From the NCBI GenBank assembly GCA_963821735.1, contig CAWGFK010000070.1, positions 372,001-436,000 of the forward strand: 64,000 nt of DNA. The letters are read 5' to 3'. A program made the translations under genes and the position numbers. The notes under the pieces were generated by a model. That model was not told where the DNA came from. It was given only the letters and a program-made list of their open reading frames with translations, and did no database searches. This document shows positions 57,262-64,000 of this stretch, one piece after another (position 1 is the first letter of the stretch; every line of letters starts with the position of its first letter). The stretch is from Laspinema sp963821735 (lineage in GTDB: Bacteria > Cyanobacteriota > Cyanobacteriia > Cyanobacteriales > Laspinemataceae).

Positions 57262-58128
57262 ATGTGGGATCACATTGCGAAACAGATTGCTGAAGTAACT
57301 GGAGAGAAATTTGCCCTGGGCGATCGCCGTTCGGTGGGCGGGGGTTGCATCAATCAAGGGTATCGCGTCACGGGGGGCAGTCGCACCTATTTTGTCAAGC
57401 TGAATCGCGCTGTGGATTTGCCGATGTTTGAGGCGGAGGCGTTGGGATTGCAGGAAATGTGGGATACCCAGACCATTCGGGTCCCCAAACCGATTTGTAC
57501 TGGCATTGCCAATGATTCAGCCTATATTGTTTTAGAGTGGCTGGAACTCGCTTCTCGCGCTGATGCCCAAGTCTCCCGAGAAATGGGGCGCAAACTGGCG
57601 GCGTTGCATCAACATTCCGGTTCGGGTAAATTTGGCTGGAGTCGAAATAATACCATTGGTTCCACCCCGCAGATTAATAGTTGGAACACAGATTGGACCG
57701 AGTTTTGGGCGGAACATCGCATCGGCTTTCAACTGCAACTGGCGCGGCGAAAAGGGGGGCAGTTTCCCGAGGGCGATCGCCTCATCGATGCAATTCCTAA
57801 ATTATTAGCCAATCATACTCCTGAACCCTCCCTCGTTCACGGCGATTTATGGGGAGGCAATGCCGGGGTGACGCAAGGGGGGGAACCGACTATTTATGAC
57901 CCGGCGACCTATTATGGCGATCGGGAAGTGGATATTGCCATGACCGAATTGTTTGGGGGATTCTCTTCGGCTTTCTATCAAGGATACAACGAAGTTTGGC
58001 CCTTGAGCGCGGGATATGAACAGCGCAAAATCCTTTATAACCTTTATCACATCCTGAATCATTTTAATTTATTTGGGGGCGGGTATGGGTCCCAAGCAAA
58101 TCGGGCGATCGCCACTCTATTGGATTAA
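57262..58128 (+). CDS. Fructosamine/ketosamine kinase family protein
   Basis: 288 residues of the FN3K family, which phosphorylates ketosamines or ribulosamines on glycated proteins and small amines so that the sugar is released. The N-terminus has VGGGCINQGYRV, the ATP lysine lies in TYFVKLN, and catalytic residues are in LVHGDLWGGN and YDPATYYGDREVDIAM. Full length. It is followed by a strong terminator. A protein deglycation role is inferred from the family. Confidence 0.93.
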   Translation: MWDHIAKQIAEVTGEKFALGDRRSVGGGCINQGYRVTGGSRTYFVKLNRAVDLPMFEAEALGLQEMWDTQTIRVPKPICTGIANDSAYIVLEWLELASRADAQVSREMGRKLAALHQHSGSGKFGWSRNNTIGSTPQINSWNTDWTEFWAEHRIGFQLQLARRKGGQFPEGDRLIDAIPKLLANHTPEPSLVHGDLWGGNAGVTQGGEPTIYDPATYYGDREVDIAMTELFGGFSSAFYQGYNEVWPLSAGYEQRKILYNLYHILNHFNLFGGGYGSQANRAIATLLD

Positions 58129-58145
58129 CTTATCCCCCAAATCAG

Positions 58146-58178
58146 AAGCCCAGATGCTTAAGCGTCTGGGCTTCTTTT
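58146..58178 (+). terminator. Terminator after the fructosamine-kinase gene
   Basis: AAGCCCAGA (58146-58154), loop TGCTTAAGCG, TCTGGGCTT (58165-58173), then CTTTTA. It is the first of three such hairpins that bound the tandem units downstream. Confidence 0.85.
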
Positions 58179-58182
58179 ATGA

Positions 58183-58340
58183 GCTAACTGGCGGTTATTA
58201 AAAAACAATCGAGGGCTTCAGTCATTGGGTGCCAGTTAGCGGTTTTTAAAACCATATTGAAAGGCGTAAAAAACAAGGTAATAACCGTTGCTGGTTTTCA
58301 ACATAAATAACTTGTGTGAATATCTGATGAAGATTTTCCT
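58183..58340 (+). repeat. Tandem unit A, conserved leader
   Basis: First of three homologous leaders. Stem GCTAACTGGC (58183-58192) pairs with GCCAGTTAGC (58231-58240) around a 38-base loop. About 100 AT-rich bases conserved in all three units follow, ending with GTGTGAATATCTGATGAAGA at 58314-58333. The stem sequence differs between units while pairing is kept. Confidence 0.85.
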
Positions 58341-58482
58341 AACTTTTTTAAAAAAATTTTTGAGGGGGTTCTGGCCTCACTCTGGGAGTCGTCGCCTCTC
58401 CCTGCAATCCCTTAACATCAAGGGTTCCATCCAGAATGGGATCAGATCGAGGGTCCAATACCAAGATGCTCCTCCAAAATAA
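58327..58482 (+). CDS. Unit A small ORF
   Basis: 51 codons from ATG 58327. The start MKIFLTFLKKFLRGFW is hydrophobic and basic; the rest is polar with no known family. The frame is also open upstream to a TTG at 58288, and CEYLMKI is shared with unit B. The TAA at 58480 lies 2 bases before the next terminator hairpin. No clear ribosome site is visible. Coding status is inferred from the matching layout in three units, not proven. Confidence 0.4.
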   Translation: MKIFLTFLKKFLRGFWPHSGSRRLSLQSLNIKGSIQNGIRSRVQYQDAPPK

Positions 58483-58484
58483 TA

Positions 58485-58517
58485 GGCCCAGACCCCTCCG
58501 GGTCTGGGCTAATTTTA
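58485..58517 (+). terminator. Terminator ending unit A
   Basis: GCCCAGACCC (58486-58495), loop CTCC, GGGTCTGGGC (58500-58509), then TAATTTTAT. A strong 10-base stem just after the unit A ORF stop. Confidence 0.85.
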
Positions 58518-58518
58518 T

Positions 58519-58685
58519 AAACTAGCTGACGAGTATTGAATACAAGAGGGCAGGGCAACGACCAAGTGTCAGCTAGTGGAATTTAAAAGAGCTTTGAAAT
58601 GAGTTAAAAAGAAGTTAAAACCTTTATTGCTTACTAAGATAATTAATGAATGTGAATATCTTATGAAGATTTTAGGAATTTTAGA
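58519..58685 (+). repeat. Tandem unit B, conserved leader
   Basis: Stem ACTAGCTGAC (58521-58530) pairs perfectly with GTCAGCTAGT (58568-58577) around a 37-base loop unlike that of unit A. The conserved AT-rich stretch follows, with TAAGATAAT (a possible -10) at 58635-58643 and GTGAATATCTTATGAAGATT at about 58652-58671. Confidence 0.85.
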
Positions 58686-58779
58686 AAATTTTTTTGAGGG
58701 GTCTGAGTCCCCGAAACCCGGGCCTCTCATTTTCGCCGAATGCGACACCCAGGGGCTACAATTAGCTCGAAAAATATAA
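58663..58779 (+). CDS. Unit B small ORF
   Basis: 38 codons from ATG 58663: MKILGILENFFEGSESPKPG and then ARKI at the end. The frame extends upstream through INECEYL to a stop at 58600. The first 13 codons match units A and C (MKIxxxFxxFFxG pattern); the remainder is unrelated to them. The TAA overlaps the base of the following terminator stem. Coding status is tentative. Confidence 0.4.
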   Translation: MKILGILENFFEGSESPKPGPLIFAECDTQGLQLARKI

Positions 58780-58815
58780 CCAGACCCTCGTGGGTCTGGT
58801 TATGGGTTATTTTTA
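58778..58815 (+). terminator. Terminator ending unit B
   Basis: AACCAGACCC (58778-58787), loop TCGT, GGGTCTGGTT (58792-58801), then ATGGGTTATTTTTA. A strong stem with different sequence from the unit A terminator. Confidence 0.8.
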
Positions 58816-58816
58816 T

Positions 58817-58985
58817 AAACTGGCTGAGTCCTTGTACAAGAAACGGTTGTAAAAGGCATTAGTACAGCCAGCAGTTTTTAAAGGGGCTTTGAAAGAAGTT
58901 ACGAACAGGTTTGGAACCTTAGCTGATTATTAAGATAATCGACAGGTGTGAAAATCTTGTGAAGATTTGCAAAATTTTCCAAATT
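58817..58985 (+). repeat. Tandem unit C, conserved leader
   Basis: Stem CTGGCTG (58820-58826) pairs with CAGCCAG (58865-58871) around a 38-base loop, again with changed but complementary arms. The conserved stretch follows, with TAAGATAAT at 58931-58939 and GTGTGAAAATCTTGTGAAGA at 58946-58965. Confidence 0.85.
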
Positions 58986-59069
58986 TTTTACGGGGATTTT
59001 GGGGTCCCCATTTTTGAGGCGGCTTCCAAACCGGATCACCCTCCTGGGTCATCCCAGGTCCGGGAATGA
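58959..59069 (+). CDS. Unit C small ORF
   Basis: 36 codons from GTG 58959: VKICKIFQIFYGDFG, then a Pro/Ser-rich tail ending SSQVRE. The frame is open upstream only to TAG 58920, through IIDRCENL, which matches unit B. Unlike units A and B, no T-rich terminator follows; an imperfect hairpin (GGATCACCC/GGGTCATCC, 59033-59054) lies inside the frame. Coding status is tentative. From 59070 to 59339 nothing further is recognised. Confidence 0.35.
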   Translation: MKICKIFQIFYGDFGVPIFEAASKPDHPPGSSQVRE

Positions 59070-59339
59070 ACTCAATTCCACCCCACCGATGTTGTGCGTT
59101 CCCGGGACCGTTATCTGGCCTGGATTGTAACAGTATAAACGCATGATTTGAGCTAAAATGATGGCCGGGATCTCAGGGGAAGTTGGAGAAGGGCGATCGC
59201 CCTGGTGATGGGGACCCGGAAACCTCAACCGCTCAAAAACCCGTCCGAGGCAGACAAGCAAGGAACGAGACCGAACTGGCTAAACTATTCAAGAGAATTG
59301 CCTTCCCCTAATGACTCGCCCCCCTAACAAATTAGCGAT

Positions 59340-60635
59340 ATGAGAAGACTTCCGTTTGTGACTTTGAGACTGTTATCCTTGGCGATCGCACTCCCGGCAG
59401 TAACTCAAACCCTATGGATTCCTCCGGCGATCGGCCAAGGAGTCATCAATGCCCGGGCATCGGAGTCCCAACCGTTCCCCTCCTTTAACAGTCAGCGACT
59501 CGACGAACAACTGATCCGCTATCAGCAGCAGTTGAACCAATCCGGACCTCCAGATATCTTAATCGTCGGCAGTTCCCGGGCATTGCAAGGGGTAGACCCC
59601 CTCGCCTTAGAACTCGCCTTAGCCCATTACGGACATCCGGGACTGAGGATTTATAACTTTAGTATCAATGGGGCCACCGCCCAAGTCATTGACCTGGTAC
59701 TCCGAAGAATTTTAACCCCGGATCAACTCCCCAAACTGATTATTTGGGCCGATGGCGTCAGAGCCTTTAATAGTGGTCGTCCCGATCGCACCTATCAAGC
59801 GATCCTCGAATCCGAAGGGTATCGCCGCCTCTCCAGTGGCGTGCGCCCCCTGCAAACCGAAGGTTCATCCCCCCCCACGAGAACCGCACCGATAAGACGG
59901 AGGCAAAGTCGCCTCCCGGGGGCTTTTCCTAAAACCGACCCGCCCCCCCCACTCACCACCAATGATGACCCCCGAGAAGCCCTTGCCACAACCTATCAAG
60001 CGATGAATGTCTGGTTTAGTCAGGTCCGAGAAGAAATTGCCGCCACCTACAATGACGAGACGCAGCAGGCGATGTGGATGAGAAGAGGGGACCCGGTAGA
60101 GAGTCCCAACAACCAAAGACCCACTGCACCCACCCCCGGAACTGGGAGACCCCCCCTACCGACAATGGAAGCCCTAATCGCCCAGCAGACCCCCAACCAA
60201 ATGCAACCAACGGGGTTTGTTCCGGTGAGCGATCGCTATAATCCCGAGACCTACTATCAGAAACATCCACGAGTCTCGGGACAATATGATGGAGATTATG
60301 CAGCATTTAGCTTGCAGGGAGAACAGACGAGAGCTTTAGAGGCGATCGCGCAATTTACCAACAGCCAACAAATCCCTCTGGTTGTTGTTAATCTCCCCTT
60401 AAATAGCGATTACCTCGACCCCGTGAGAAGTTCATCCGAACAACAATTCCGGAGTCAAATGCAACGGATGGCGACTCAACGAGGCTTTATCTTCCGAGAC
60501 CTCGGACAACTCTGGCCTACCCAGGATAATTACTTTGCCGACCCCAGTCACCTCAACCGCTACGGAGCCTTTTCCGTCGCCGTAGAACTGGCAGCAGACC
60601 CCTCAATTCCTTGGGGGAGAGCGAGAGCAAGATAA
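59340..60635 (+). CDS. Secreted SGNH-hydrolase-like (DUF1574-type) protein
   Basis: 431 residues. A signal segment (LLSLAIALPAVTQTLWIPPA, site near AIGQ) is followed by a domain with ILIVGSSRALQGVDP (nucleophile-Ser block of SGNH folds), FSINGATAQVIDLVL (Asn block) and, near the end, YFADPSHLNRYG (Asp-x-x-His block). A Pro/Arg-rich insert of about 100 residues (about 180-285) separates them. Related proteins act as esterases or acetyl-transfer partners on exopolysaccharides; the actual substrate is unknown. It is preceded by the three tandem units. Confidence 0.82.
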   Translation: MRRLPFVTLRLLSLAIALPAVTQTLWIPPAIGQGVINARASESQPFPSFNSQRLDEQLIRYQQQLNQSGPPDILIVGSSRALQGVDPLALELALAHYGHPGLRIYNFSINGATAQVIDLVLRRILTPDQLPKLIIWADGVRAFNSGRPDRTYQAILESEGYRRLSSGVRPLQTEGSSPPTRTAPIRRRQSRLPGAFPKTDPPPPLTTNDDPREALATTYQAMNVWFSQVREEIAATYNDETQQAMWMRRGDPVESPNNQRPTAPTPGTGRPPLPTMEALIAQQTPNQMQPTGFVPVSDRYNPETYYQKHPRVSGQYDGDYAAFSLQGEQTRALEAIAQFTNSQQIPLVVVNLPLNSDYLDPVRSSSEQQFRSQMQRMATQRGFIFRDLGQLWPTQDNYFADPSHLNRYGAFSVAVELAADPSIPWGRARAR

Positions 60636-60705
60636 ACGGAAGGACAATTTTTAGGATAATTAGCAACAACTGAAACAGGCACTTTAGGCCATCACTTCAC
60701 CGATT

Positions 60706-60771
60706 AGAAACCGGGTTTCTTCACCCAAACTGGGACAAGTTTCCAAAATTTTGGGCAGAAACCCGGTTTCT
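60706..60771. repeat. AGAAACCGGGTTTCT inverted repeat pair
   Basis: AGAAACCGGGTTTCT (60706-60720) and its complement AGAAACCCGGTTTCT (60757-60771) flank a loop with further partial pairing (CCCAAACTGGG). The same 15-mer is at 15781-15795. Located between two convergent genes. Confidence 0.75.
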
Positions 60772-60784
60772 TGTTCTGAGCAAT

Positions 60785-61006
60785 CTAATCCCTTTCAGCG
60801 TTCCCCTCGGTCCCTTGGATTTGCTGCATCACTGATGCTTGAAGTTTCTGCTCAAACTCTGGATCATCGGCGGTTGTGATAATATGACGGGGGCGATCGG
60901 CGAGTCTATCCAAATAAGCTCTCAGCGCCAACTTGTCCTCCCGATGCCTGAGAAAATATTGTTTTAATTCTCCATCAGACATCGCCCCATAGTTAACTGG
61001 ATTCAT
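60785..61006 (-). CDS. DUF6887-like small protein
   Basis: 73 residues. The pattern NYGAMSDGELKQYFLRHRED followed by KLALRAYLDRLADRPRHII resembles the DUF6887 group of small cyanobacterial proteins, a helical family often found near toxin-antitoxin-like genes. The family assignment is from memory of the sequence pattern and is moderate. It stands alone, convergent with the SGNH-like gene. Confidence 0.7.
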   Translation of the reverse strand: MNPVNYGAMSDGELKQYFLRHREDKLALRAYLDRLADRPRHIITTADDPEFEQKLQASVMQQIQGTEGNAERD

Positions 61007-61366
61007 TAAAACACCTCCCCTTGTGGCGTAATCTGGAATTCAAGGTTGTCCGTATTTCTCACAAAAACATATATTATCTTACATGGATTGGACGTATTTT
61101 ATCAAAATTTAAGCCCTTGCCTTTGTGGGGATGAAACATTAGAGGCGATCTCTTTTTTTCCAGAGACCGAGAACGACCATACTCGACTTAAAAAAACCGC
61201 GAATAGTAGGCTAAATGGGTTGTAGAGACAGCAAACAGACCCTTGCCAGGAGGAGCAGTCACCCTTTCAGGACCCTTGTCAAATTCAGGGAGTTTCGCTT
61301 AAAATATTTTACGGAAAAAATACCCGCTTAGTTATAATAAAAATACCCTCTTACTCCCGTTAACCC
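61007..61366. other. Divergent intergenic region before the restriction-modification genes
   Basis: 360 AT-rich bases. TATAAT at 61333-61338 is a likely -10 for the plus-strand cluster, about 28 bases before the ATG at 61367; no good -35 is seen. No RNA or repeat is recognised. Confidence 0.45.
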
Positions 61367-61585
61367 ATGCAAGCGTTTCAATTTAAAACCATTCTCCAAA
61401 ACGGAATGATTAGCCTTCCGTCGGAATACTCCCACCAGTGGGAAGGAAAAATCATCCGCGTTATCGTTTTAGAAGACATCGAAAGCACTTCGCCATCCCT
61501 GGAAACGAACCCCCTCAAAGGAAGCATTCTGGTTGAAAATGACCTAATTTCTCCTATTGATGAGCCTTGGGAAGCAGCTCAATGA
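61367..61585 (+). CDS. AbrB/DUF2281-like small protein
   Basis: 72 residues. The start FQFKTILQNGMISLPSEYSH then WEGKIIRVIVLEDIE has the swapped-hairpin look of AbrB/MazE-type DNA-binding antitoxins, and short proteins of this kind (DUF2281-like) are frequent in cyanobacteria. It lies 30 bases upstream of the DNA methyltransferase gene on the same strand and could be co-transcribed with it, either as an antitoxin-like passenger or as a controller of the restriction-modification genes. Confidence 0.65.
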   Translation: MQAFQFKTILQNGMISLPSEYSHQWEGKIIRVIVLEDIESTSPSLETNPLKGSILVENDLISPIDEPWEAAQ

Positions 61586-61615
61586 TTATTATCGATATTT
61601 TTTCATCCAAAAACC

Positions 61616-62677
61616 ATGACTCTCGACCAAGCTACCCAAAAAATACCTTATCTTGAGTTTCTGAATACTGAACTTAAAACCATTTCCTCTTCCAGCGTTC
61701 AACCCTTGGTGATTGACCTGTTTTCCGGTTGTGGGGGATTTGCATTCGGATTTGAAGCGGTCGGATTTAGAACCATTGGATATGAAATGGACCCCGATGC
61801 CTGTATGACTTATCGGAAAAATCTCAATTCTGTTTGCCATCGGGTTCTATTAACCCCTGAGAGTGAATTCGTGGAAGGCGCATCGGTCATTATTGGCGGT
61901 CCTCCTTGCCAACCTTTTAGTGTCGGAGGAAATCAACAGGGAGTCAAAGACAGTCGAGATGGATTTCCGATTTTTATCAATGCGGTAGAACGCCATCAAC
62001 CGGCGATCGCTATCTTTGAGAATGTGCCAGGAATGCGATTTCGCAACAAAGCCTATTTTGAAGACATCATTAGCCGCTTAAAAGCCTTAGATTACATCGT
62101 CGAATGGGAAATCCTTACCGCAAGTGATTATGGTGTCCCTCAACGCCGACAGAGATTATTTTGCATCGCCCATAAAGGCGGATGGGAATGGCCCAAAAAG
62201 ACTCATCACTATCATCCCTACACCGCTGGAGAAGCCCTCGGAGAACTGGCATTGATGGCCCCCCCCAACTCCAAATTTCTCACTCCAAGCATGGATGAAT
62301 ATATTAGAAAATATGAAAAAGCCTCTAAATGTGTCAACCCTAGAGATTTACATTTAGATCGACCCTCCCGAACTGTAACCTGTCGCAATCTCAGCGCACC
62401 AACCGGAGATATGTTGAGAATTCGCTTACCGGAAGGACGGAGACGCCGGTTAACGGTTCGCGAAGGCGCACGCCTGCAAAGTTTCCCCGATTGGTTTGAA
62501 TTTCACGGCAGTGAAGAAAGTCAATGTAAACAGATTGGCAATGCTGTTCCACCCATTTTGGCTAAGTCGTTAGCGGTTAGGGTGAAACTGTACTTAGAAA
62601 ATAGGGTGCGATCAGACTCAAAAAAATGTCTTCCATTTGAGGATCCTATCCAGTTATCTTTTAATTTTAACACTTAG
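61616..62677 (+). CDS. DNA (cytosine-5-)-methyltransferase
   Basis: 353 residues. Motif I is VIDLFSGCGGFAFGFEA, motif IV is GGPPCQPFS with catalytic Cys98, motif VI is FENVPG, motif VIII is PQRRQRLF, and motif X is QIGNAVPP. All are in the usual order, so it methylates C-5 of cytosine in DNA. The nuclease gene starts 12 bases after its stop, so this is the modification half of a type II system. The target site cannot be read from the sequence. Confidence 0.96.
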   Translation: MTLDQATQKIPYLEFLNTELKTISSSSVQPLVIDLFSGCGGFAFGFEAVGFRTIGYEMDPDACMTYRKNLNSVCHRVLLTPESEFVEGASVIIGGPPCQPFSVGGNQQGVKDSRDGFPIFINAVERHQPAIAIFENVPGMRFRNKAYFEDIISRLKALDYIVEWEILTASDYGVPQRRQRLFCIAHKGGWEWPKKTHHYHPYTAGEALGELALMAPPNSKFLTPSMDEYIRKYEKASKCVNPRDLHLDRPSRTVTCRNLSAPTGDMLRIRLPEGRRRRLTVREGARLQSFPDWFEFHGSEESQCKQIGNAVPPILAKSLAVRVKLYLENRVRSDSKKCLPFEDPIQLSFNFNT

Positions 62678-62689
62678 GATATTGTTAAA

Positions 62690-63661
62690 ATGACTGAACA
62701 AAGCAATTTTTTCAAGGCTCAATCCGTCCAGAAAACTGAACAAGCGAAGTTAATACTTAAAAGCCTTGGTCTTCCGCCTGGTCAGCAAAATGACCGTTCT
62801 GCTTTGACTTTACTCGCTCTGCTCGATTTAAAGCCAGATACAAAATGGTCGAATGCGAGTAGTCCCCTACTAGGAATTACTCCAATTATGGAATTCCTGT
62901 CAACATATTATGGCAAAAATTATAAACCCAATACTCGCGAGACAATTCGACGACAAACCATTCATCAATTTATAGAGGCCGGAATTGTGATTTCTAACCC
63001 AGACAATATTTCCAGGCCGCCTAATAGTCCAAAAACTGTTTATCAAATTGAAAAAACTACTTTATATTTACTTCGTAGGTATGATACCGATGAGTGGACT
63101 AAGAGCCTCGGACTCTACCTTTCAGCTATAGAAACACTTTCCCAGCGTTACGCCCGGGAACGACATATGGAACGACTTGCCGTAGAGATATCTTCAGAAG
63201 ATACAATTCTTTTATCTCCCGGCGGACAAAATTTATTGATAAAAGAAATTATTGAGGAATTTTGCGCTCGCTTTACTCCCGGTGGGGTCTTGATGTATGT
63301 AGGCGATGCTGCTGATAAATGGCTTTACTTTAAGCCGGATATTTTTAACCGTTTGGGAATAACGGTCAATAGTCATGGTAAGATGCCAGATGTCGTGGTT
63401 TACCATACTCAAAAAAATTGGCTTGTACTTATTGAAGCGGTGACCAGTCATGGGCCAATTAATCCTAAGCGGAGGAATGAGCTTCAAATCTTATTTAAAA
63501 ATTCAACAGCCGGTCTTGTATTTGTTACTGCCTTCCTTAATCGACAGGATTTGGCAAAATACATCAATGAAATTTCTTGGGAAACCGAAATATGGGTCGC
63601 TGAATCTCCTACACATCTGATCCACTTTGATGGAGAGCGTTTTTTAGGACCTTATGAATAA
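62690..63661 (+). CDS. BsuBI/PstI-family type II restriction endonuclease
   Basis: 323 residues. The N-terminal half is helical and winged-helix-like (TPIMEFLSTYYGKNYKPNTR). The C-terminal half has the BsuBI/PstI nuclease pattern: LMYVGDAADKW, then MPDVVVYHTQKNWLVLIEAV and TSHGPINPKRRNEL. BsuBI and PstI cut CTGCAG, but family members may differ. Base composition is more AT-rich than in neighbouring genes, consistent with transfer. It forms one operon with the upstream methyltransferase. Confidence 0.9.
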   Translation: MTEQSNFFKAQSVQKTEQAKLILKSLGLPPGQQNDRSALTLLALLDLKPDTKWSNASSPLLGITPIMEFLSTYYGKNYKPNTRETIRRQTIHQFIEAGIVISNPDNISRPPNSPKTVYQIEKTTLYLLRRYDTDEWTKSLGLYLSAIETLSQRYARERHMERLAVEISSEDTILLSPGGQNLLIKEIIEEFCARFTPGGVLMYVGDAADKWLYFKPDIFNRLGITVNSHGKMPDVVVYHTQKNWLVLIEAVTSHGPINPKRRNELQILFKNSTAGLVFVTAFLNRQDLAKYINEISWETEIWVAESPTHLIHFDGERFLGPYE

Positions 63662-63663
63662 GT

Positions 63664-63890
63664 AGGCAATCCTTTCGAGTTGAAAAATGTGGCGACTCTG
63701 ATCCATGACTTGGGAGAATCGGTGAGTACGGTATTACTTGATGACATTATTTTATTACCATAAGAGTTGAAATCGGGTTGACCTCAGCAGTGGAATCGGT
63801 TGTCTAAACTGGAACAAGAGGTGATCTTCCAGTGGGCGGAGGTGAGGAGGCCGGTTACTGTGACAAAAATAATACAAACTAATACCATAG
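63664..63890 (+). pseudogene. Remnant of a STAND (NB-ARC-type) ATPase gene
   Basis: Directly after the nuclease stop, a frame reads GNPFELKNVATLIHDLGE up to a TAA at about 63761. In another frame QQWNRLSKLEQEVIFQW follows, then AEVRRPVTVTKI. These resemble consecutive parts of the NB-ARC to helical region of cyanobacterial NB-ARC/WD40 proteins (GNPLALK..., RLS.LE..VMYWLA). Frames are broken and no start exists, so it is a decayed piece. From about 63890 to 64000 only AT-rich sequence is seen. Confidence 0.45.
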
Positions 63891-64000
63891 GCCCTACGGA
63901 TTTATTGAAAGTTTTAAAAATTTACCGGATTTTCTAGTGTTCCTCTGTTTTTATGAAGTCTGGGATAATAAAAATATTAGGAATTTAGAAGATTTTAAGA

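Noticed and set aside
59049..59261. 70-codon minus-strand frame beyond unit C
   Set aside because: Overlaps the end of the unit C ORF on the other strand and has no recognisable sequence.
1..64000. tRNA, rRNA or tmRNA genes
   Set aside because: I scanned the gene-free stretches by eye for conserved T-arm and anticodon-arm patterns and saw none; no rRNA-like sequence is present.
1..64000. Intact insertion sequence or transposase
   Set aside because: No transposase-like protein is seen among the open frames; only short palindromic repeats occur.

Overview
The window is chromosomal DNA of a filamentous, Oscillatoriales-type cyanobacterium. psbB (CP47) and psbT are present, the HIP1 octamer GCGATCGC is very frequent, the cobalamin genes cobH and cobL are adjacent, and CHAT, WD40, TPR, DUF1400 and Uma2 families are typical of such genomes. 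Genus and species cannot be fixed from the sequence; a Laspinema/Oscillatoria-like organism is a guess.

Layout. 0-9 kb: ferredoxin, acetyl-CoA synthetase, an FGGY (ribulokinase-like) kinase, a WD40 protein, PcrA/UvrD helicase and a Uma2 protein. 9-12 kb: three secreted or envelope proteins (lipoprotein, OmpA family, SIMPL domain). 12-25 kb is the accessory part: a TPR-CHAT protease-like protein, small proteins including a UPF0175 antitoxin, a broken membrane protein, a DUF433/DUF5615 toxin-antitoxin pair, a candidate small RNA, and a Cro/C1-type regulator translationally coupled to a 1150-residue membrane/coiled-coil/PLD-like/TPR protein. A second protein with the same membrane module follows. 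25-33 kb: M20 peptidase, twin DUF1400 proteins, DUF3352 protein, metK, HAD phosphatase. 33-38 kb: psbB-psbT-nrdR-rpsA, all on the minus strand. 38-46 kb: small proteins, holA, a 2H-phosphoesterase-like protein, cobH and cobL. 45-51 kb: two TPR-glycosyltransferases and an SLH protein. 51-55 kb: an rtcB / G3E GTPase / archease RNA-ligation operon, then HEAT and PAP2 proteins. 56-61 kb: leuB, a fructosamine-kinase-family gene, three tandem units each with a variable small ORF, and an SGNH-like protein. 61-64 kb: a type II restriction-modification pair (m5C methyltransferase plus BsuBI/PstI-fold nuclease) next to the remnant of a STAND ATPase gene.

Two cross-cutting observations. First, at least a dozen genes or gene segments, including conserved ones such as acs, are split by single-base shifts without other damage. 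The shifts often lie in short homopolymers. Draft-sequence indel error is the likeliest cause, so I annotate joined genes and mark each shift. Second, several families of short palindromic repeats sit between genes; two of them show paired base changes that keep stems intact.

Best candidates for something new: the three tandem units at 58.18-59.07 kb (covarying stem, conserved leader, variable small ORF, terminator) and the regulator plus PLD-like/TPR membrane system at 19.2-24.6 kb.
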